Of a DNA stretch of 38,072 nucleotides, positions 24,558 through 32,875 are shown one piece after another. The translations under genes and the position numbers were made by a program. Within the stretch, counting starts at the first letter, position 1; each line of letters starts with the position of its first letter. The DNA comes from Clostridiaceae bacterium (GTDB lineage Bacteria; Bacillota; Clostridia; Acetivibrionales; DUMC01), in assembly GCA_012840075.1 (NCBI GenBank), contig DUMC01000162.1:1-38072 (forward strand), given 5' to 3'. The notes beneath the pieces are model-generated. The model saw only the letters and a program-made list of their open reading frames with translations, was not told the origin of the DNA and made no database searches.

Positions 24558-26219
24558 ATGAAAAAGAAGGGATATGTCTTTATAATCCTGGTTATATTAG
24601 TTTTGTCAGGTTTATTAATGACATTAATTGTTAATGCTGAAGACGGTAATTTAATAGCAAATCCGTCATTTGACGAAGGATTGGATGGATGGAAACCGTT
24701 TTCTGAAACATCATCAATTGTCTGGGACAATACAAAATATTATAGTGCTCCGGCCTCACTTAAAGTTGAGTATGTTGATGAAAGAAATGCTGCTCAATTA
24801 AGCGCACCTATTGTTTTTACAGATGAAACTGTTACAAAGCTTGAGGTAAGCTACCAGGGTTTCAGGGAAGATGCTGAAACCAATGCGCTTGTAACATTAC
24901 AGCTAGCAATTACATTCAATGATGGTACGAAAGAAACCTTTTATCCAGCGGAATTAAGACTATATCCGAATGAAGCTGGGGAATGGAAACAAAAATCTGC
25001 ATTGTATACTGCACCGGAGGGAAAAAACATAAGTGTTGTACAAGTCTATTTAATTAATAATGCAGTTAATATTGAAGGATATAATAAATCTGTGTGGTTT
25101 GATGATGTATATTTAGCTATACCGGAAGAAAATAAAAGGATTGAGATTTCGGGACTTGAACCTCTTATGGTTGAGCAAACGACACAGGCAATAGTAAAAT
25201 GTTTTGATGCAGATGGTTCATATGAAATTATAGAAGAAGGCATTACATTTTCAAGCAGTAATCCGGAAGTTGCAACAGTCGATGTTTCAGGTTGTGTTGT
25301 TGCAGTCGGAGTTGGTAAGACCATAATTCGTGCACAGTATAAACAATATTATGCAGAATATGAATTAATAGTATATGATTACGATGTTAATCTAGTTCAG
25401 AATGGCTCATTTGAAGAGAATTTAGACGGATGGGTACCGTTTAACGCTACTTCACAAAAAGAACGTGATACAGAAATGTATTACAGTGCCCCGGCTTCGA
25501 TGAAGATCCTATATACAACTGAAACCAATTCCTTTAAACAAGAACCATATCCCGAACTACCTGCAGGAGTAACCCACCTTAAAGCTGAGTATAAAGGATA
25601 CCGAGTAAATAATAACGCTACAAGAGCTATTGTTACAATGCAGCTAAAAATATTTTTCGATGATGGTACAACCACAACACATTATCCGGCTGATTTTTGG
25701 CTGTTGCCTGATGATGCGGGAAAATGGGTTCATAAATCTACTTTATATGCTGCACCTGAAGGAAAAACTATAAAGCATGTTCAAGTATTTTTATTAAATT
25801 ACTCACGAAATGCGCAAGAACAGCAGGGAGTTGTATATAATACACCTGCGTATTTTGATGATGTAAAAGTTACTATTGCAAATGTTCCCACAAGTGGTGA
25901 TGATGAAACAAAACCGTTTACAATAAACAATCCAATAATCGATAGAGAATCAGGAGGTATATCAGTCCAGGTTACTGTATCACCGAGGGCAGGTTCAAAT
26001 GGCGGTGAAGCAGTTGTAATATTCAAGCTGATGGATGGAAATACAGTTAAGAGTTTAATTGGAATAAAAGGCAATATTAAGGAAGCCAAAACATTGACAG
26101 GACAATTTTTTGGACATTCAGGCGATCAATATAGTGTTAAAGTTTATGTATGGGATAAACTTGACAATTCTTTAGATAGTACAGGTGTAAACCTTGCAGA
26201 ACCAGTAGAAATAAACTAA
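24558..26219 (+). CDS. Secreted protein with two CBM4/9-like modules and a Big_2-like domain
   Basis: 553 residues with a signal peptide (MKKKGYVFIILVILVLSG, cleavage near VNA-ED). Module A (about 30-190) starts NLIANPSFDEGLDGW and module B (about 277-445) starts NLVQNGSFEENLDGW. Both share the YYSAPAS segment and the pattern of carbohydrate-binding family 4/9-type beta-sandwiches, so they are an internal duplication. Between them FSSSNPEVATVDVSG is a bacterial Ig-like (Big_2) signature. The last ~100 residues (TINNPIIDRESGGISVQVTV) look like a further beta-sandwich. No catalytic domain or cell-wall anchor is seen. AGGAGG before ATG 24558 is a good ribosome binding site. It probably captures glycan outside the cell, perhaps with the SLH protein encoded next; that role is inference. 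Confidence 0.75.
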   Translation: MKKKGYVFIILVILVLSGLLMTLIVNAEDGNLIANPSFDEGLDGWKPFSETSSIVWDNTKYYSAPASLKVEYVDERNAAQLSAPIVFTDETVTKLEVSYQGFREDAETNALVTLQLAITFNDGTKETFYPAELRLYPNEAGEWKQKSALYTAPEGKNISVVQVYLINNAVNIEGYNKSVWFDDVYLAIPEENKRIEISGLEPLMVEQTTQAIVKCFDADGSYEIIEEGITFSSSNPEVATVDVSGCVVAVGVGKTIIRAQYKQYYAEYELIVYDYDVNLVQNGSFEENLDGWVPFNATSQKERDTEMYYSAPASMKILYTTETNSFKQEPYPELPAGVTHLKAEYKGYRVNNNATRAIVTMQLKIFFDDGTTTTHYPADFWLLPDDAGKWVHKSTLYAAPEGKTIKHVQVFLLNYSRNAQEQQGVVYNTPAYFDDVKVTIANVPTSGDDETKPFTINNPIIDRESGGISVQVTVSPRAGSNGGEAVVIFKLMDGNTVKSLIGIKGNIKEAKTLTGQFFGHSGDQYSVKVYVWDKLDNSLDSTGVNLAEPVEIN

Positions 26220-26240
26220 CGATAGGATTATGCAAAAGAG

Positions 26241-26267
26241 AATCTTACCCGGTTTCCGGGTAAGATT
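26241..26267. terminator. Strong intergenic hairpin without a T-tract
   Basis: AATCTTACCCGG (26241-26252) and CCGGGTAAGATT (26256-26267) form a perfect 12-bp stem with a TTT loop. No T-run follows, so it is not a standard intrinsic terminator. It may protect or process the mRNA and separate expression of the secreted protein from that of the SLH protein. Confidence 0.6.
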
Positions 26268-26310
26268 CAATCATGGTTAAGATCCCATCATGAAAGTGAG
26301 GATGATTGTT

Positions 26311-28539
26311 ATGAGAAAGATGCTTAGTTTTGTTATAGTACTTGCTATCTTCCTGACTGTTGTTACTATCGGTGCGAATGCAGAGGTACGTATAACACTA
26401 AGAGATATACAATCCGTGTATATAGGTGAGACGGTCACAATATCCGGAACAACCGCATTTCCTGAAATAAATATAAAAGTATTATCACCGGATAATACAA
26501 TATATGATGTTGAAACAGTAATGTGTTCCAATGGTGAGTTCTCATATATAATGGGTATATCGGACAATGCTCTGTGCGGAATATATAAAGTTATTGCCGG
26601 TGTAGGAGATGATGTAGCAGTTGGTGAGTTTGAAGTTAGACAGAAAAGCAGCGATAAAAGCAATGATGCGACACTAAGTTCTATAAAGGTTAATGGAGTG
26701 GAAATAACTGGTTTTTTACCTGAAACTAAAAACTATACTGTAACCGTTCCATATTATACTTCCGTTGTACCAGTAGTATCAGCTACAGCAACAGATAGCA
26801 ATGCAACAGTAGAAATAACACAAGCGGCAGCAATAGCACCTTACGGAACAACACCAGGATCAGAACATAAGGCAATTATTCTGGTAACTGCCGAGGATGG
26901 TGTCACAAAGAATACTTATACTGTAACATTTATAAAGGAGCGTACTCCGGATGAACAGACAGACCCAGGAGTTACAGAACCGGGTGAAACGGAAACAGAA
27001 GAACCGGGCTCCAAGGATCCGGGTCAGACAGATGAGCAGGGAGATGACCAAGAAGATGTAGAGCCAAAGGATACTACTGATAAAGAAGCCGCTGAAGAAA
27101 TAGTAAAGCTGATAGAAGGATTAGAAGATACAATTAGTGATATTTATAATACCCTGAATAAAATAAATGAACTAATTGAAGAAATAGATAATGCAGAAAT
27201 AGCCAGTGATATTGCAGAGTCCATAATTATTGGGACTGCAAGAACTACTGTCGGTTCAGACTTAAAATATAAGGGAAAGAAAGAAATAGAAAGAAAACTT
27301 ATTAAAATTTTAGAAAATGTAATTGCTAAAAAGTCCGAACATAAAATAGAAGCAAATGTAGTAGATTCGGAAGCAAGTGCAAAGATAGGTGAGGAACAAG
27401 TCAATGCCATATTGAGCAGCATGGATGAAGTAATAAAGCTAGTAGAAGAACAGAACAAAAAGCTTGAAGAACACGGCATTGAAAGTAAAATCGAGAAAAA
27501 AATAACGCTGACTATAGAAACAGATGTTGATGTATCAAGTATTATAACCAATATACCGACGGAAATATTTAACGCAGCAAAAGAAAAGGGTATTGAAAAG
27601 ATTGAAATAAAAACAGATGTAGCAAGTATAGTTATTCCTGTTAATTTTACAGAACAAATTCTACAGGCATCAAATATCATTGTAGAAGTCAAGAAAATCG
27701 GACTTAGTGATAATGAGAAGAGTAAGCTTTCCGATAGCCAGAGAGAACTATTGGAAAACCAGGAAACTATATATGATTTAAATATAGCAGCAGATGGTCA
27801 ACAAGTGCACGGATTCAATAATAAAGTCAGCGTAAGAATTGCGTATACATTGAAAGAAGGAGAAAATAAAGATTACATAACAGTCTTTTATATGTCTGAA
27901 GATGGTACGATTGAAAATATAGCAGGCAAATATGATGAAGAAACAAGTGAAATAGTGTTTAGCACAGACCACTTTAGTAAGTATGTTATTAAAAACATCA
28001 GTATAAAATTTAAGGACATACAAGAATCTTTCTGGGCAAGACAGTATATAGAATCTATGGCTTCAAAGGGTATAATAAGCGGAAAGCCTGGTGGAATTTA
28101 TGATCCGAACAGCTTGGTTACCAGAGCGGAATTTGCAAAGATGATTGTGATGGCAGCAGGATTGGTGGAAGAAGATGCAAAATGCAGTTTTGTTGATGTA
28201 TCTGAAAAACAATGGTACTACAAGTATGTTTCCTCTGCTGTAAAAGCGGGTATTATTGCTGGAAGACCTGATAATATATTTGCACCAAATGATAATATAA
28301 CAAGAGAAGAAATGGCTGTTATGATATATAGGGCTTTGGGAGAACGTCCTCCAAAGAATATCAATGAATTCCTTGAATTTAAGGACAAACAGGAGATTTC
28401 TGATTGGGCTAAAGAAGCTGTAGCTTCTGTTGTAAGATCGGAAATAATGAACGGAAAACCAGGAAATATAATGGATCCGAAGGGATATTCCACCAGAGCT
28501 GAAGCAGCTGCTGTTATTTACAGATACTTCAATAATTAA
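26311..28539 (+). CDS. Surface protein with cadherin-like beta-sandwich and three SLH domains
   Basis: 742 residues. The signal peptide ends near IGANA. An N-terminal beta region (about 25-105) is followed by a cadherin-like beta-sandwich (DATLSSIKVNGVEITGFLP to KNTYTVTFI, about 115-210) and a Pro/Glu/Gly/Thr-rich linker (about 213-255). A large central region of unknown fold is partly helical and acidic. Three C-terminal SLH domains start at about 566, 627 and 688 (for example FKDIQESFWARQYIESMASK and TRAEFAKMI). SLH domains bind pyruvylated wall polysaccharide and fix proteins to the cell surface. The frame opens at 26290, but GTGAGGA at 26296-26302 favours ATG 26311. No enzyme motif is visible; it may be a structural or glycan-holding partner of the preceding secreted protein. 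Confidence 0.85.
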   Translation: MRKMLSFVIVLAIFLTVVTIGANAEVRITLRDIQSVYIGETVTISGTTAFPEINIKVLSPDNTIYDVETVMCSNGEFSYIMGISDNALCGIYKVIAGVGDDVAVGEFEVRQKSSDKSNDATLSSIKVNGVEITGFLPETKNYTVTVPYYTSVVPVVSATATDSNATVEITQAAAIAPYGTTPGSEHKAIILVTAEDGVTKNTYTVTFIKERTPDEQTDPGVTEPGETETEEPGSKDPGQTDEQGDDQEDVEPKDTTDKEAAEEIVKLIEGLEDTISDIYNTLNKINELIEEIDNAEIASDIAESIIIGTARTTVGSDLKYKGKKEIERKLIKILENVIAKKSEHKIEANVVDSEASAKIGEEQVNAILSSMDEVIKLVEEQNKKLEEHGIESKIEKKITLTIETDVDVSSIITNIPTEIFNAAKEKGIEKIEIKTDVASIVIPVNFTEQILQASNIIVEVKKIGLSDNEKSKLSDSQRELLENQETIYDLNIAADGQQVHGFNNKVSVRIAYTLKEGENKDYITVFYMSEDGTIENIAGKYDEETSEIVFSTDHFSKYVIKNISIKFKDIQESFWARQYIESMASKGIISGKPGGIYDPNSLVTRAEFAKMIVMAAGLVEEDAKCSFVDVSEKQWYYKYVSSAVKAGIIAGRPDNIFAPNDNITREEMAVMIYRALGERPPKNINEFLEFKDKQEISDWAKEAVASVVRSEIMNGKPGNIMDPKGYSTRAEAAAVIYRYFNN

Positions 28540-28666
28540 AATTTCAAGACTAAATGAATTTAAATGATAATAAATGCCAATGCAAGAAAAATTGCTTGGT
28601 GCTTTATAACCATACATGCATCAAATAAAACAACATAATGTTATAAAAGCAGAGAGGTGTAAACTT

Positions 28667-30451
28667 ATGAGAGAAAAATTTTTACTAACAGGTTCATGGC
28701 AATTCCAGCTTGATCCTAAAGAATTAGGTGAACAACTGCAATGGATGTCTTCTGAATTTAACCGAGAGCACTGGTTATTTACTGAAGTACCAAATGCATT
28801 GGATGATTTTGGAGCTAAGGATAATCCTTTAAGAGGATATGAAGGTACAACGTGGTTTTCAAGGACTTTCTTTGTTTCAGAAACATGGAATAAAAAAGAT
28901 ATCTATTTAGTATTTGAAGGTGCCAATTACTTAACTAAAGTATGGATTAATGGTAAATTTATTGGAACTCATGAAGGTGGATATACAAGATTTTCGTTTA
29001 AAATCCCAAATGATATTATTAATTTTAAATATTCTAACTTACTAGTAGTAAAGACTGAAAACAAGTCTCTTGAAAATCGTACTCCGGGTCCTATTTTCGG
29101 ATGGTGGAACCAAGGAGGTATATATAGAGAAGTATATCTTGAAAGCCGTCCAAAGCTTCATATTAGTGATTTAACAGTACGTACGTATGTAAAAAGTGAG
29201 AATGAGGCTCGTTTTGAACTTGATGTTGAAGTTAAAAACACTACAGAAATTTCCCGCAAAAATATTGAAGTAAGTTGGAAACTTTTTGATAATGATAAAC
29301 AAATTACTGGAGCCGGAAGTACGAATATGAGTTTACTTTATGCTGACGAATCAAGAAAGATTAATTTTACAGCAGATATTAAAAATCCAAACTTATGGTG
29401 TCCTGAAAATCCTTATTTGTACAACCTTCAAGTGAAAGTTACTGATGGAGATATTACTGATACTATGCAGTTATCTGTAGGAATACGTGAGATTTCAGTT
29501 GATGGAACAAAGATATTGCTTAACGGAAAAGAGATAGTTATTAAAGGTGTTAACCGTCATGAAGATTATCCTGATTCTGGAAGAGTACATAATCTTCAAT
29601 GGCTGATTCATGATTTTAATCATCTAAAAAGTTTAGGGGTAAATTTTATCAGAAACAGTCACTATCCTAACCATCCTGAATTCTACGAAATGGCAGACAA
29701 ATATGGATTTCTTGTAATGAATGAAGTGCCGTTGTATTTTTGGGGTGAAATGGTAAGAAATACGTCCTATAAGGATATGAGTGCATTAGAGGCTGCAGAA
29801 GCTCAATTACGTGAGATGATAAATCGAGACAAAAATCATCCATGCATCATTATGTGGAGTGTAAGTAACGAAACCAGAGGTGGTAGAAAACACGTAGATG
29901 ACGGAAACCGCTATTTAATGGATTGTGCACGAAAATTGGATCCCACCAGGTTGGTAACACATGTTTCAAATCACTGGTATAAATTAGTATATGGGTATGT
30001 AGATGGTGCACTTGATGCTGATGATGTTATTTGCATAAATGAGTATTTTGGTGCATACTCTAAAAGCTTGGGAGGTGCAGCTAATACGATAGAAGACATT
30101 CCAATTTTCAAGGAGGCACTTGAAAAAGCACTGGAAGATTTAAGAAGCAGGCATCCTGATAAACCTATTATTGTAAGTGAATTTGGAGGAATAGGTATAG
30201 CTGGGTTCCGCGGAAATGCATATCCTTCTGAAGACTATCAAGCAGCGTTTGTCAAACAGCATCTTGAAGTGCTCACAAATTTTAAAAATATACGTGGGAT
30301 TGTGTATTGGGATTATACTGACTATCCTTACCATAAGAAATTTGTATTTGATTACTTTCCGGTTGGATATTATGGATTAGTTACACGTGACAGAAGGCCA
30401 AAGAAAGTATGTGATGTAATTAAAGAATACTTTAAACGTTGGAATTGTTAA
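28667..30451 (+). CDS. Glycoside hydrolase family 2 (beta-glucuronidase-related)
   Basis: 594 residues, cytoplasmic. Jelly-roll sugar-binding domain (about 5-165, with YEGTTWFSRTFF and VWINGKFIGTHEGGYTRFSF), Ig-like domain (166-275) and TIM barrel (276-594). Acid/base E402 is in MWSVSNETRGG, nucleophile E505 in IIVSEFGG. The overall sequence resembles the beta-glucuronidase branch. However, the N-x-K motif that in E. coli enzyme holds the glucuronate carboxylate, before TRDRKPK, is replaced by Gly-Tyr-Tyr in VGYYGLVTRDRRPK. Another terminal beta-sugar, such as galactose, is therefore more likely. AGAGAGGTG at 28650-28658 favours ATG 28667 over the in-frame ATG at 28616. It ends with a terminator. 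Confidence 0.88.
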   Translation: MREKFLLTGSWQFQLDPKELGEQLQWMSSEFNREHWLFTEVPNALDDFGAKDNPLRGYEGTTWFSRTFFVSETWNKKDIYLVFEGANYLTKVWINGKFIGTHEGGYTRFSFKIPNDIINFKYSNLLVVKTENKSLENRTPGPIFGWWNQGGIYREVYLESRPKLHISDLTVRTYVKSENEARFELDVEVKNTTEISRKNIEVSWKLFDNDKQITGAGSTNMSLLYADESRKINFTADIKNPNLWCPENPYLYNLQVKVTDGDITDTMQLSVGIREISVDGTKILLNGKEIVIKGVNRHEDYPDSGRVHNLQWLIHDFNHLKSLGVNFIRNSHYPNHPEFYEMADKYGFLVMNEVPLYFWGEMVRNTSYKDMSALEAAEAQLREMINRDKNHPCIIMWSVSNETRGGRKHVDDGNRYLMDCARKLDPTRLVTHVSNHWYKLVYGYVDGALDADDVICINEYFGAYSKSLGGAANTIEDIPIFKEALEKALEDLRSRHPDKPIIVSEFGGIGIAGFRGNAYPSEDYQAAFVKQHLEVLTNFKNIRGIVYWDYTDYPYHKKFVFDYFPVGYYGLVTRDRRPKKVCDVIKEYFKRWNC

Positions 30452-30515
30452 TTTTACCAAGTTAAGTGTTTTTACTTAGTTTTATTTAATAGTTTGTCTT
30501 ACAAAATGTCATGAA

Positions 30516-30608
30516 GCACTGGGGTACTTTTCTGTTTTTATAAAATATTTTAAGATAAAAATACTTATCCTAAATGTATTAAGAAAAGTAACCCCGTGCA
30601 TTTTTTTT
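30516..30608 (+). terminator. Imperfect terminator after the GH2 gene
   Basis: GCACTGGGGTACTTTTCT (30516-30533) pairs, with small bulges, to AGAAAAGTAACCCCGTGC (30582-30599), followed by A and eight T. A long AT-rich loop lies between. Confidence 0.65.
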
Positions 30609-30833
30609 AATTATACAATGTTATTAAATTTAAATCTCTTTTCTGCTTCTTTTTTCAATATAGAATAAAGCTTTTTTTTCTTTTCCAATATATTTGCCTA
30701 TGAATAGTTTCTAAAATTTAGTATAATATAAAATGATAAAGGTATTATTCATATACGGGGATGGAATGTAATAACATAAACAGCAATTCTTTTTTTGTAT
30801 TATGTAAAGGTTGTCATACCGGAGGTGTTTTTA
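30609..30833. other. Intergenic region before the Gfo/Idh gene
   Basis: AT-rich with no gene. TATAAT at 30722-30727 could be a -10 box, but no -35 box is well placed (TTGCCT at 30694 is 22 bp away). GGAGGTG at 30821-30827 serves ATG 30834. Confidence 0.4.
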
Positions 30834-32102
30834 ATGAGCATATCAGGTAGAAAAATTAAAGTAGGAGTGTTTGGAGCCAGACGTGGGATGACCATGATAA
30901 ATGTGTTGGCAAAACATCCGGATGCCGAGCTGGTAGCTATATGCGATAAAGCAGAGTATTTACATAAGAAATTTGAAAAAATGGCAAGGGAAGCAGATTT
31001 AAAAGTTACGATTTACTCGGATTTTGACAAGTTTTTCAACCATGATATGGATGCCGTGGTATTAGCTAATTATGCAAATCAACATGCACCATATGCTATA
31101 AAACTGTTGAAGTCGGGGAGGCATGTGTTAAGCGAAGTCTTACCGGTGCAAACGCTTGCGGAAGCAGTAAGCCTGGTTGAGGCAGTAGAAGAAAGCGGAA
31201 AAGTATATTCCTATGCTGAAAATTACTGCTATTTTCCGGCAACACAGGAAATGAAAAGATTATACAGGCTTGGTGAAATAGGCGAATTTATGCACGGTGA
31301 GGGAGAATATGTGCATGATTGCGAATCTATATGGCCTTTTATTACATATGGTGATAAAAATCACTGGAGAAACAACATGTATTCAACATATTATTGTACT
31401 CACAGTTTAGGACCGATAATAGCTATAACCGGTACCAGACCTGTTAAGGTTGTAGGTTTTGAAACACCAAATGTAGAGAATATGGCTGCTGTGGGATATA
31501 AAGGCGGAACTTCCGGTATGATAGTGATGCAAATGAATAACGGAGCAACTGCAAAGAGCCTTCATGGAAATTTGAAGAGAGAACCTGCTTCAATTTGGTA
31601 TTGCATATACGGTAAAAAAGGCATGATGGAAACAGATCGCTGGCATGAAGGTGTATCAAGGATTAACATATATAAAGAAGGAAATAGTTTGACCCCATAC
31701 GAAATAAGCTATCGCCCTGCACCAAGGATAAAATCTGAGCTGGCAAAAAGAACTGTAGGTCATGGAGGAAGTGATTTTTACACAGTTCATTATTTTCTCG
31801 AAAAAATCCTAGGACGTCCGGATGGAGAAGAATGTATAAATGTCTACCAGGCGCTTGATATGGGTCTTCCGGGAATATTAGCATACCGCTCAATTTGCAA
31901 TGGAAATATACCAATTGAGGTTCCTGATTTCAGAGATAAATCTGTAAGAGAAAAATACCGTAATGATAATTGGTGCACTGACCCTGAAATCGCAGGTGAA
32001 AATGTCGCTCCTTATTGTTCTTTTAGCAGCCCTGAAATTCCGGATAGCGTCTATGAGAATGTAAAAAAAGTATGGGAAAATAGTATAAAAGAAGAAGTAT
32101 AA
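30834..32102 (+). CDS. Gfo/Idh/MocA-family oxidoreductase
   Basis: 422 residues. The N-terminal Rossmann fold binds NAD(P) (KVGVFGARRGMTMINVLAKH, AELVAICDK, DAVVLANYANQHAPYA). The C-terminal alpha/beta domain (about 120-350) forms the substrate site. The usual EKP motif, whose Lys helps catalysis in many members, is replaced by E101-V-L-P in HVLSEVLPVQT, so chemistry may differ from a simple sugar dehydrogenase. Some family members instead act as NAD-dependent glycosidases (GH109). A TTG at 30795 is in frame, but GGAGGTG fixes ATG 30834. It follows the GH2 gene after a terminator and precedes a GNAT gene by 92 bases. Substrate unknown; a modified sugar released by the neighbouring hydrolases is plausible. 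Confidence 0.82.
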   Translation: MSISGRKIKVGVFGARRGMTMINVLAKHPDAELVAICDKAEYLHKKFEKMAREADLKVTIYSDFDKFFNHDMDAVVLANYANQHAPYAIKLLKSGRHVLSEVLPVQTLAEAVSLVEAVEESGKVYSYAENYCYFPATQEMKRLYRLGEIGEFMHGEGEYVHDCESIWPFITYGDKNHWRNNMYSTYYCTHSLGPIIAITGTRPVKVVGFETPNVENMAAVGYKGGTSGMIVMQMNNGATAKSLHGNLKREPASIWYCIYGKKGMMETDRWHEGVSRINIYKEGNSLTPYEISYRPAPRIKSELAKRTVGHGGSDFYTVHYFLEKILGRPDGEECINVYQALDMGLPGILAYRSICNGNIPIEVPDFRDKSVREKYRNDNWCTDPEIAGENVAPYCSFSSPEIPDSVYENVKKVWENSIKEEV

Positions 32103-32116
32103 AATAAACTAGAAAC

Positions 32117-32147
32117 TCCGGAGCAGTCTCATATCCGGGGCAGTCTC
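32117..32147. repeat. Short 14-bp tandem repeat
   Basis: TCCGGAGCAGTCTC (32117-32130) and TCCGGGGCAGTCTC (32134-32147) differ by one base and lie between the oxidoreductase and GNAT genes. No function is apparent. Confidence 0.6.
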
Positions 32148-32194
32148 TTATTTTGATATAGTTCAATATGGTTTCACTAGGATGGTGATTTTAT

Positions 32195-32737
32195 TTGGCA
32201 GAAAATCCTCAAAGAAAATTGCCTCAACTTGTGATGAAGAAAGATGATCTCACAAATCTGCCTCCTTTGGTTCTCCCAAAAGATTATTCAATAAGATGTT
32301 TCAAGCCGGGTGATGAATTTGCATGGGAGAACATTATCAAAGATGCTTTTAATTATGAAGAAGTCAGTTTTAAAAACAGTATATCGAGTAAAAAAGAATT
32401 TATTCCTGAAAGAGTGCTTTTTATTTGCCATAATGATGTTCCTGTAGGAACTGCGACTGCATGGTATGATCCTAAGTGGGGGGAAATGACTGGGTATTTG
32501 CACATGGTGGGTGTTATTAAAAAGCATACCGGTAAGGGACTAGGATTTTATGTAAGCCTTGCCGCTTTACATAGAATGGCAAGTGAAGGAAGAAAATCTG
32601 CCGTATTGGAAACCGATGATTTCAGGATTCCTGCAATTAAGACATATTTAAAGTTAGGCTTCAGCCCCCTTATTGTGCATGAAAACCAGGTAGAACGCTG
32701 GAATCTTATAATGAAACTTCTAAAAATAAAAGGTTGA
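32195..32737 (+). CDS. GNAT-family N-acetyltransferase
   Basis: 180 residues, soluble. The acetyl-CoA site is seen as LHMVGVIKKHTGKGLGFYV (102-120), with the pyrophosphate loop K-H-T-G-K-G-L-G at 110-117. The preceding beta strands (RVLFICHNDVPVGTATAWY) and the closing KTYLKLGFSPL are as expected for the fold. It starts at TTG 32195, with AGGATGGTGAT just upstream. Its stop codon lies inside the left arm of the terminator. The acceptor substrate is not predictable; proximity to N-acetylhexosamine enzymes is suggestive only. Confidence 0.82.
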   Translation: MAENPQRKLPQLVMKKDDLTNLPPLVLPKDYSIRCFKPGDEFAWENIIKDAFNYEEVSFKNSISSKKEFIPERVLFICHNDVPVGTATAWYDPKWGEMTGYLHMVGVIKKHTGKGLGFYVSLAALHRMASEGRKSAVLETDDFRIPAIKTYLKLGFSPLIVHENQVERWNLIMKLLKIKG

Positions 32738-32770
32738 ATTTAGTTGCTTGAAACTAAATTCAACCTTTTT
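32728..32770. terminator. Bidirectional terminator shared by the GNAT gene and carB
   Basis: A perfect 18-bp stem, 32728-32745 with 32752-32769, loop GCTTGA. T-rich on the right for the plus strand and, read from the minus strand, followed by TATTTTTA. The stem includes the GNAT stop codon. carB converges from the right and ends 106 bases away. Confidence 0.88.
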
Positions 32771-32875
32771 ATAACTGGATTCAATATCTTCAACATTTCG
32801 GTATTTTATTTTTACATTTACTACTTTATCCTTATTAATTTTTTATTTAATTTACAACCTCCAATTAATTTTCCA

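Noticed and set aside
28562-28602. Terminator after the SLH gene
   Set aside because: Only a short bulged stem (CCAATGCAA with TTGCTTGG) and no T-run.
27144-28617. Minus-strand open frames of about 180 codons
   Set aside because: Antisense to the SLH protein gene, which has a signal peptide and three SLH domains; no start context.
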